5,073 bases of DNA, taken from assembly GCA_002401055.1 (NCBI GenBank), contig NVRZ01000261.1, positions 1-5,073 on the forward strand, in the 5' to 3' direction. This stretch comes from Bacteroidota bacterium. GTDB lineage: Bacteria; Bacteroidota; Bacteroidia; NORP154. This document shows positions 1 through 5,073 of this stretch, piece by piece (the first letter of the stretch is position 1; each line of letters begins with the position of its first letter). The notes under the pieces are model-generated. The model made no database searches, had not been told where the DNA came from, and saw nothing but the letters and a program-made list of their open reading frames with translations. The translations under genes and the position numbers were made by a program.

Positions 1-1
1 C

Positions 2-151
2 TGTAAGATCTGTGGTGGGAAATACTTTCCAGTATCGCTTCCGTTTCATCAGAAGGTCTGTATCGAGAACTTTAGGCTCACGCATTCAGATTGTCCTCAT
101 TGTAAACGAGCTGTATTCAATATTGAATATTATGATCATCTTGATCTTTGC
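2..151 (+). other. Tandem C2HC zinc-finger motifs in frame upstream of the AsnB-like domain
   Basis: Read in the same frame as the AsnB-like protein, this stretch encodes two units with identical spacing, C-x2-C-x11-H-x3-C. The first has Cys at bases 2-4 and 11-13, His at 47-49 and Cys at 59-61. The second has Cys at 92-94 and 101-103, His at 137-139 and Cys at 149-151. The finger cores read CKICGGKYF and CPHCKRAVF, with ten residues between the units. Spacing and the residues after the second Cys match the C2HC finger type best known from eukaryotic ZC2HC1-like proteins (Pfam zf-C2HC_2 style). Two exact copies are unlikely by chance, so I believe this is real coding sequence, probably of a protein that began left of the window. 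I know of no asparagine synthase with such fingers. It could be a foreign or host fragment joined to asnB during assembly, or a real fusion. Confidence 0.6.
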
Positions 152-1969
152 AAAAAATTGCCGCACAAAGCTGGAACAGGAAACTCAATAATAATGACGA
201 TTGCATCTCTTGGTTCGGGTGGAGGAGGTCGTGCTGATAATACAGGGAGATATACCATTGTGTACAATGGTGAAATCTATAATTACAAGGAGCTGCGCCA
301 ACAATTAATAAGTAAGGGGATCTCTTTTAAGTCTGAATGTGACACGGAAGTCCTGCTTTATCTTTATATCGAACATGGTAAAGATTTCCTGAAACTACTC
401 AATGGGTTTTTTGCTTTTGCCATCTACGATAAACAGCAGGAAAGCTTGTTTCTTGCCAGAGATCGAATGGGAATAAAACCATTGTTGTACTACTTAGATG
501 ATGACAAATTCATCTTTGGATCAGAGCTGAAAGCGCTACTTGCTTACCAAATTCCAAAGAAACTAGATATCGTATCGCTGTTCACGTACCTCCAGTTGAA
601 TTACATACCAGGGCCTCACTCGATTCTACAGGATGTGAAGAAAATTGAGCCTGGGACCTATACCACCATTGACATCAATTCAAATTTTAATCAGGATCGG
701 TACTATCAAATTACTCGTCCGTCGGAAACCGAAGAAAGTCCAACTTTATCTGATTATGAAAGCGTTAAAGTAAGGCTACACTCGTTAATGGACCTGGCGG
801 TAAAAGATCGCCTTGTTTCAGACGTGCCCCTGGGAACATTTTTAAGTGGCGGAATTGATTCATCGATAATAACAGCCATCGCCGCAAGGCATAAAAAAGA
901 CATTCTCTCCTTCTCTATTGGTTTTAAAGATGAGCCCTTTTTCGACGAAACAAAATATGCCAGACTGGTGGCTAAAAAAGTTAAATCCAACCACACGGTA
1001 TTTAGCTTGTCAAATAAAGATTTACTCGAAAATGTTTTTGAGGTATTGGATTATATGGATGAACCTTTCGGCGATTCTTCCGCTATTCCAGTAAATATTC
1101 TGTGCAAGTTAACCCGCCAACATGTCACTGTAGCGCTATCTGGTGATGGTGCAGACGAAATGTTTGCGGGATACAACAAGCACTATGCGGAATTCAGGGC
1201 ACGCAATGCAGGCTTTATGAATCAAGTACTTAAAGGGGTTTCTCCTATTCTCGATTTATTACCTCAATCCAGAAACAGTAAAGTCACGAATTTGACTAGG
1301 CAATTAAACCGGTATGCCCAAGGTGTAAAACTCAAACACAAAGATCGTTACTGGAAATGGGCGGGTATTCTGGACGAAGAAGAAGCTAATTACCTACTAA
1401 AAGAACAACAGCAAGAGAAAAAGCAACGAGCGTCAGACGAAGCATTTCAATACAAGAAAAGAAAAGAAGCCATTTTAAAAACCATTCGCAAAGCGGGCGA
1501 CTTTGCTGACGTGCTTCACACGGACATGAATCTGGTTCTCAGAGATGACATGCTCAAAAAGGTAGATTCAATGTCGATGGCAAGAAGCCTGGAAGTAAGA
1601 ACACCTTTTCTGGATCACAACTTGGTAGATTTTGCATTCACATTGCCCGTAGAATTTAAAATTAACAGCAATACCAGAAAGAAAATACTTCGTGACACAT
1701 TTCAAGAATACCTTCCTGACGAGATCTACAACCGTGGGAAAATGGGATTTGAGGTTCCATTACTCAAATGGTTCCATACCGACTTAAGAAGTCTTATAAA
1801 CAATGATTTATTAGAAGAGACGTTCATTGAGGAACAGGGCATATTTAACCCTGATGCAATTAGAAAATTGAAACTCAGATTGTTTTCAAACAATCCAAAG
1901 GATACACCCGCTACGATTTGGGCACTTATCGTATTTCAATATTGGTGGAAAAAATACATGCAGGAATAA
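2..1969 (+). CDS. asnB: AsnB-like glutamine amidotransferase / asparagine synthase, 5' partial, native N-terminus replaced
   Basis: The family makes asparagine from aspartate, ATP and glutamine; relatives in polysaccharide loci are thought to amidate sugars. The frame is open from base 2 with no stop, giving 655 residues. Possible internal starts are TTG at 158 and ATG at 194. Numbering from the TTG at 158, homology to the family begins near residue 26 (base 233). The rest of the glutaminase domain follows, with YNGEIYN (36-42), DTEV (62-65) and ARDRMGIKP (100-108). The synthetase domain has the PPi loop SGGIDS (230-235), SGDGADE (328-334), RSLEVR (476-481) and MGFEVP (529-534), and runs to a normal C-terminus. 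About 62 native residues are missing, including the Met-Cys start (Cys1), the RGPD region and the Arg before LSI; a zinc-finger-like segment sits there instead. As it stands it could not hydrolyse glutamine by the usual route, although the ATP-dependent synthetase half looks intact. Family identity is certain; the true 5' end is not. Confidence 0.9.
   Translation, partial: CKICGGKYFPVSLPFHQKVCIENFRLTHSDCPHCKRAVFNIEYYDHLDLCKKLPHKAGTGNSIIMTIASLGSGGGGRADNTGRYTIVYNGEIYNYKELRQQLISKGISFKSECDTEVLLYLYIEHGKDFLKLLNGFFAFAIYDKQQESLFLARDRMGIKPLLYYLDDDKFIFGSELKALLAYQIPKKLDIVSLFTYLQLNYIPGPHSILQDVKKIEPGTYTTIDINSNFNQDRYYQITRPSETEESPTLSDYESVKVRLHSLMDLAVKDRLVSDVPLGTFLSGGIDSSIITAIAARHKKDILSFSIGFKDEPFFDETKYARLVAKKVKSNHTVFSLSNKDLLENVFEVLDYMDEPFGDSSAIPVNILCKLTRQHVTVALSGDGADEMFAGYNKHYAEFRARNAGFMNQVLKGVSPILDLLPQSRNSKVTNLTRQLNRYAQGVKLKHKDRYWKWAGILDEEEANYLLKEQQQEKKQRASDEAFQYKKRKEAILKTIRKAGDFADVLHTDMNLVLRDDMLKKVDSMSMARSLEVRTPFLDHNLVDFAFTLPVEFKINSNTRKKILRDTFQEYLPDEIYNRGKMGFEVPLLKWFHTDLRSLINNDLLEETFIEEQGIFNPDAIRKLKLRLFSNNPKDTPATIWALIVFQYWWKKYMQE
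152..232 (+). other. Junction segment of unknown origin with a Gly-rich run, between the zinc fingers and AsnB homology
   Basis: These 27 codons match neither a C2HC finger nor the conserved AsnB N-terminus. They end in GSGGGGR (bases 212-232), directly before ADNTGRYTIVYNGEIYN, where AsnB homology begins. In normal AsnB proteins this place holds the end of the LSI-x-DLS...QPM segment. I looked for that segment in the other two forward frames and did not find it, so a simple frameshift does not explain the loss. The breakpoint probably lies in this interval, most likely close to base 232. The Gly-rich run looks like a flexible linker, but its composition could equally be accidental at a join. 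Confidence 0.45.
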
Positions 1970-1998
1970 AATGATACGTTTGATCCATATTTGATGCA

Positions 1999-3234
1999 AT
2001 GCCTAGAGTACTAAGAATCGTTAACCGATTTAACCTTGGTGGGCCGACCTTTAATGCCGCCTACCTAACCAAATACCTGACACCTGACTTTGAAACTCTC
2101 TTAATTGGTGGTTTAAAAGACGAAGAAGAGGATTGCTCAGAGTTTATTCTAGAATCATTGGGAGTAAATTATCAGGTAGTTCCTGAAATGCGCAGGGCAG
2201 TCAATTTTCGAGATGACAGAAAGGCGTTTAGAATAATTAAGGATATAATAAGGGATTTTAAACCTGATATCGTTCATACGCATGCTTCAAAAGCAGGCGC
2301 ACTCGGCAGAATAGCTGCCAAGCAGCTTAAAGTCCCAGTAACGGTACACACATTTCACGGACATGTTTTCCACTCCTATTTTGGAATGATGAAAACCGAA
2401 ATGTATAAAGCTGTTGAACGATATCTGGCCAAAGGCACTTCCAAAATCATTGCCATTAGTAACAGCCAAAAAAGAGAATTGGTCCAGCGTTATTCAATCT
2501 GTATAGAGGATAAAATTGAAGTTATCCGACTGGGCTTTGAACTGATCAAATTCAAAGAGGACCAATCACAAAAGAGAGAACTCTTTAGAAACTACTATGG
2601 TGTAGAGGAGGATGAAATTGCCATTGGAATTATTGGACGCGTTGCTCCAATAAAAAATCATCATCTGTTCATTGAGTCAATGACCAGGGTGATTTCCAAA
2701 TCTGAAAAAAAGATCAAAGTTTTTATTATTGGAGATGGGGACCAAAAACACGAAATAATTGATACGCTAAGGTCACGTAACATTGGCTGTTCCGCCACCG
2801 ATTACGACTTGTCATTTGACAAATCACTTAGATCGGCCAACTCACGCGCTGGTGATTCAAACAATACATCTTTCACTTTTACATCATGGATACGCAGCAT
2901 TGATTACGCTTACGCAGGATTGGATATTGTTGCATTAACATCAATGAATGAAGGAACGCCAGTCAGTCTGATAGAAGCGCAGGCAAGTGGCACAGCAATA
3001 GTCAGCACTGATGTAGGAGGTGTATCAGAGGTTATGGATGATCAAAAATCTGGATTATTATGCGAAAGTAATCCCAAAGCAATATCAGATGCAATTTTGA
3101 CGTTAATCAACGACCCTGATCTGAGGGAAAGCATGGGTATATACGGCGCACATAAAGCACATTCAGAATACACCTACATCCGGCTGGTAAAAGAAATGAA
3201 TTCTTTATACTGTAACCTTTTGAATCAGGTATAA
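1999..3234 (+). CDS. GT4-family glycosyltransferase (exopolysaccharide biosynthesis)
   Basis: A 411-residue GT-B fold, retaining glycosyltransferase that would transfer a sugar from a nucleotide-sugar donor to a lipid-linked or growing glycan at the cytoplasmic face of the inner membrane. The N-terminal domain opens with VLRIVNRFNLGGP, the glycine-rich acceptor/donor loop, and continues with DIVHTHASKAGALGR and TFHGHVFHSYF. The C-terminal domain has GRVAPIKNHHLF, IGDGD, FTSW and the EX7E motif (Glu318 and Glu326 within NEGTPVSLIEAQASG), followed by TDVGG. About 28 polar residues (263-290) are inserted between the helix after IGDGD and the FTFTSW strand, longer than the usual short loop. The ATG at 1999 starts exactly at the family N-terminus; an in-frame TGA at 1981 rules out a longer protein. 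No Shine-Dalgarno sequence is visible. It lies 29 bases after the AsnB-like gene, so co-transcription is likely. The donor and acceptor sugars cannot be told from sequence. Confidence 0.93.
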   Translation: MPRVLRIVNRFNLGGPTFNAAYLTKYLTPDFETLLIGGLKDEEEDCSEFILESLGVNYQVVPEMRRAVNFRDDRKAFRIIKDIIRDFKPDIVHTHASKAGALGRIAAKQLKVPVTVHTFHGHVFHSYFGMMKTEMYKAVERYLAKGTSKIIAISNSQKRELVQRYSICIEDKIEVIRLGFELIKFKEDQSQKRELFRNYYGVEEDEIAIGIIGRVAPIKNHHLFIESMTRVISKSEKKIKVFIIGDGDQKHEIIDTLRSRNIGCSATDYDLSFDKSLRSANSRAGDSNNTSFTFTSWIRSIDYAYAGLDIVALTSMNEGTPVSLIEAQASGTAIVSTDVGGVSEVMDDQKSGLLCESNPKAISDAILTLINDPDLRESMGIYGAHKAHSEYTYIRLVKEMNSLYCNLLNQV

Positions 3235-3242
3235 GTACAAGG

Positions 3243-3280
3243 TAGTTCTGTTTCTTGTTTTACGACCCTTAACAGGACTA
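3243..3280 (+). repeat. 10-bp inverted repeat (stem-loop) in the gap before the export lipoprotein gene
   Basis: TAGTTCTGTT (3243-3252) pairs with AACAGGACTA (3271-3280) over ten base pairs, nine Watson-Crick and one G-U wobble, around an 18-base loop. It fills most of the 65-base gap and ends 19 bases before the ATG at 3300. No run of T follows, so it is not a standard intrinsic terminator on the + strand. It could be an mRNA stem that separates expression of the upstream enzymes from the export genes, a processing site, or a dyad operator. The structure is seen directly; any function is inferred. Confidence 0.45.
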
Positions 3281-3299
3281 TACACTAAAGTTTCTAATC

Positions 3300-4052
3300 A
3301 TGAGGAAGACCCTGTTTTATGCATTTTTGATGCTTGCCGTAACGTCTTGTACGATATTCAAGCCTAGCATCATGTTACGCACTGGACGAAACTATGAATT
3401 CACTACTCCTCCATCTACTCCGCAATACCAATATAAACTAGCTGCGAATGACTTTATTCAATTCCGAATTTTTTCCAATGATGGATTCAAATTAATCGAT
3501 CTGTCCAACTTTACCACAAGTGTTGGTGGAGCTGGAGCAATAAGATTGCAGTATCTGGTGGAATTTGATGGTACCATAAAGTTGCCTACAATAGGCAGAA
3601 CACCTATCGCTGGCATGACACTACGTGAGGCAGAGCTGATGTTAGAAGAAGTCTATAGTGAGTACTACAATAAACCTTTTGTAATGCTGAAAGTAGATAA
3701 CCGACGAGTAATTATATTTCCTGGGGGCGGCGGAAATGCAAAAGTGGTTAATCTGGTAAACGACAATACTACGCTACTCGAAGCACTTGCGTTAGCTGGA
3801 GGAATATCTACGGGAAAAGCAAAAAGAATTAAATTGATAAGGGGAGACCGAACTGATCCACAGGTATTTTTAATTGATCTGTCTACGATAGAGGGTATGA
3901 AACAAGCCAACATGGTTATACAGGCCAATGACATAATCTATGTGGAACCGGTACTAAAAGTTGTATCCACTATTCTCGCGGAACTCAATCCTGTTATTTC
4001 GCTCTTTACAAGTTTATTGTTTATAGTTAGTATTTTCCAACTAAGCAAATAA
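3300..4052 (+). CDS. Outer-membrane polysaccharide export lipoprotein (Wza/OPX family, Poly_export + SLBB)
   Basis: A 250-residue periplasmic/outer-membrane protein that would form the exit channel for the polysaccharide, docking with the Wzc/GumC-like protein encoded next. The N-terminus is a lipoprotein signal peptide: positive MRK, a hydrophobic stretch, then lipobox VTSC with the lipidated Cys at residue 17. The Poly_export domain covers about residues 43-133, with YKLAANDFIQFRIF and FDGTIKLPTIGR followed by LREAELMLEE. One SLBB-like domain follows at about 136-212, including TTLLEALALAGGI and ANDIIYVEP. A hydrophobic segment (about 225-246) near the C-terminus probably crosses the outer membrane, as the C-terminal helix of Wza does. 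The protein is shorter than E. coli Wza and has fewer SLBB units, which is usual for Bacteroidota. The ATG at 3300 is chosen because it gives a complete signal peptide; no Shine-Dalgarno sequence is seen. The next gene starts 12 bases after its stop. Confidence 0.93.
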   Translation: MRKTLFYAFLMLAVTSCTIFKPSIMLRTGRNYEFTTPPSTPQYQYKLAANDFIQFRIFSNDGFKLIDLSNFTTSVGGAGAIRLQYLVEFDGTIKLPTIGRTPIAGMTLREAELMLEEVYSEYYNKPFVMLKVDNRRVIIFPGGGGNAKVVNLVNDNTTLLEALALAGGISTGKAKRIKLIRGDRTDPQVFLIDLSTIEGMKQANMVIQANDIIYVEPVLKVVSTILAELNPVISLFTSLLFIVSIFQLSK

Positions 4053-4064
4053 GATAAAGTCCAT

Positions 4065-5073
4065 ATGTACAGTCAAGGTACAAACGGAAACGAGGATATC
4101 TCAAGATATCAAGATCGCATCTCAAATTTCAGTCAGGAATTTGACCTGGGACTGTTTTTATTAATTGCCAGAAAATCTATCTGGTGGGTAATTTTGTTTT
4201 TTATTATCTCTGGAACTGCCGCATTCATATATCTGAGATATACTCCCCCTCTTTTTGAAGCAAATACTACACTTCAAATTACGGTTCAGAATACGGCGCA
4301 AAAAGTTTTAAATGTCGAAAATATATACGATCAAGATATCGCCGCTCAAATCGAAGTATTGAGATCAAAAAACTTTATAAAAAGCGCCTTATCAAGAATA
4401 AATCTGGAAGTCAGTTACTACGCAAAAGGTAAAATCCTAAATTATGAGATGTACACTGCCTCGCCTTATAAAGTTGAAGTACGAAATATAAATCCATCCC
4501 TAACTGGAATTCCAATTGACATTAGCTTTCCGAGTGAATCTAAAATTTACACCTCCTATCATATTGGCGATAATACATTTGAGCAACCAATTGATATTGG
4601 AGTTTGGCAAAAATTGGAGCATGTGGAAGTACTGGTTACCGTTTATGATTTTACTCGTATTTCAAACCAGCAAAACCAATTCCAAAAGAATCCTTATTTC
4701 TTTGTAATCAATAATGTTTCTCGTGTAATCGATCAATATTATGGATCGATAAACGTACGTATGATGAATCAGGCTGCACAGACCATACAAGTGTCTATCA
4801 GAGAGTACAATGCAAAGAAAGCTTCAGATATAATGAATGCTATTGCAGAAGAATTTACTAACTACGACCTCCTTAAAAAAGCAAAAAGCGCTAACAAGGT
4901 GCTTGATTTCATTGACGATCAGCTCGGGATAGTATATGAAAAGCTAAGGTCTTCAGAGAACAAGATGCAAAGTTTCAAAAAGCAAAACAAGCTTGCCAAG
5001 CAGGATGACCTACTTACTGTTTATGTAGAAAGATTAGATAATTTTGAATCTCAGCTTATTGATTTGGAGTTAG
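4065..5073 (+). CDS. Wzc/GumC-like polysaccharide chain-length determinant/export protein, 3' partial
   Basis: The frame starts at ATG 4065 and stays open to the window edge, giving 336 residues of a longer protein; an in-frame TAA at 4050 fixes the upstream limit. This is the inner-membrane polysaccharide co-polymerase that controls chain length and links to the outer-membrane export lipoprotein. A polar N-terminus of about 20 residues leads into QEFDLGLFLL (Wzz-type domain). A membrane helix follows at about residues 39-57 (IWWVILFFIISG), then RYTPPLFEANTTLQI, the Pro-containing segment typical of this family. The periplasmic part is beta-rich and mixed, then becomes a predicted coiled coil from about residue 273 onward (FIDDQLGIVYEKL, SENKMQSFKKQNKL), as in GumC/Wzc. 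The second membrane helix, and a C-terminal BY-kinase domain with Walker motifs if present, would lie beyond the right edge, so kinase activity cannot be claimed here. It is tightly spaced with the upstream export gene and probably translated from the same mRNA. Confidence 0.9.
   Translation, partial: MYSQGTNGNEDISRYQDRISNFSQEFDLGLFLLIARKSIWWVILFFIISGTAAFIYLRYTPPLFEANTTLQITVQNTAQKVLNVENIYDQDIAAQIEVLRSKNFIKSALSRINLEVSYYAKGKILNYEMYTASPYKVEVRNINPSLTGIPIDISFPSESKIYTSYHIGDNTFEQPIDIGVWQKLEHVEVLVTVYDFTRISNQQNQFQKNPYFFVINNVSRVIDQYYGSINVRMMNQAAQTIQVSIREYNAKKASDIMNAIAEEFTNYDLLKKAKSANKVLDFIDDQLGIVYEKLRSSENKMQSFKKQNKLAKQDDLLTVYVERLDNFESQLIDLEL

Noticed and set aside
118..207. Minus-strand reading starting MQSSLLLSFLFQLCAAIF, which looks like a signal peptide
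   Set aside because: It is only about 29 codons long, opposes the zinc-finger frame, and has no further coding support; a hydrophobic run arises easily by chance.
160..235. Frameshift hiding the normal AsnB N-terminus upstream of base 233
   Set aside because: The other two forward frames do not give the LSI-x-DLS or QPM segments, and one of them stops quickly, so a single indel does not restore the family sequence.
1975..1982. TACGTTTG, a perfect match to the Bacteroidota -7 promoter element TAnnTTTG, in the gap before the glycosyltransferase gene
   Set aside because: No TTTG-like -33 element lies 19-21 bases upstream; the nearest TTGG is about 30 bases away. A six-base match is expected several times by chance in a window this size.
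3255..3286. Possible promoter before the export lipoprotein gene (TTG at 3255 and TATACA at 3279)
   Set aside because: The downstream hexamer does not fit TAnnTTTG, and only TTG of the upstream element matches; both overlap the stem-loop, so the similarity is too weak to call.
3243..3290. Rho-independent terminator after the glycosyltransferase gene
   Set aside because: The stem is only moderately GC-rich, the loop is 18 bases long, and no T-tract follows on the + strand.
3665..3934. 89-codon minus-strand ORF opposite the export lipoprotein gene
   Set aside because: It is the antisense of a well-supported Poly_export/SLBB coding region and has no recognisable domain; the same applies to the minus-strand ORFs at 754-996 and 2287-2469.
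4516..4707. 63-codon + strand ORF starting MTLAFRVNL
   Set aside because: It lies wholly inside the Wzc/GumC-like gene in another frame, and the Wzc/GumC-like frame shows clear family features across the same bases.

Overview
The window looks like part of an exopolysaccharide or capsule biosynthesis and export locus from a Bacteroidota bacterium, probably of the Cytophagales/Chitinophagales type. I base this on the family style of the proteins: a short outer-membrane export lipoprotein with a C-terminal membrane segment, a GumC/Wzc-like partner starting with a QEFDLGLFLL motif before its first membrane helix, and a GT4 enzyme with FHGHVFHSYF and FTSW motifs. It also fits the AT-leaning composition and the lack of Shine-Dalgarno sequences before the three visible starts. 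This assignment is inference; no rRNA or other marker gene is present.

All four genes lie on the + strand and are closely spaced. (1) Bases 2-1969: an asparagine-synthase-like amidotransferase, open at the left edge. (2) Bases 1999-3234: a GT4 glycosyltransferase, 29 bases downstream. (3) Bases 3300-4052: an outer-membrane polysaccharide export lipoprotein, after a 65-base gap holding a 10-bp stem-loop. (4) Bases 4065-5073: the N-terminal 336 residues of a Wzc/GumC-like chain-length/export protein, 12 bases further on and cut by the right edge. No gap exceeds 300 bases. I see no RNA gene, insertion sequence, CRISPR array or convincing terminator.

The genes make sense together. The glycosyltransferase adds a sugar on the cytoplasmic side. 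The AsnB-like enzyme may supply asparagine or amidate a sugar. The lipoprotein and the Wzc/GumC-like protein would form the outer- and inner-membrane parts of the export machine.

The unusual part is the left end. The first gene lacks about 62 residues of the glutaminase domain, including the nucleophilic Cys1. In their place, in the same uninterrupted frame, are two perfectly spaced C2HC zinc-finger motifs and a glycine-rich stretch. This is either a real rearrangement/fusion or a chimeric join in the assembly, and the sequence alone cannot decide which. The rest is a fairly ordinary polysaccharide locus, and I find no clear sign of an undescribed multi-gene system.
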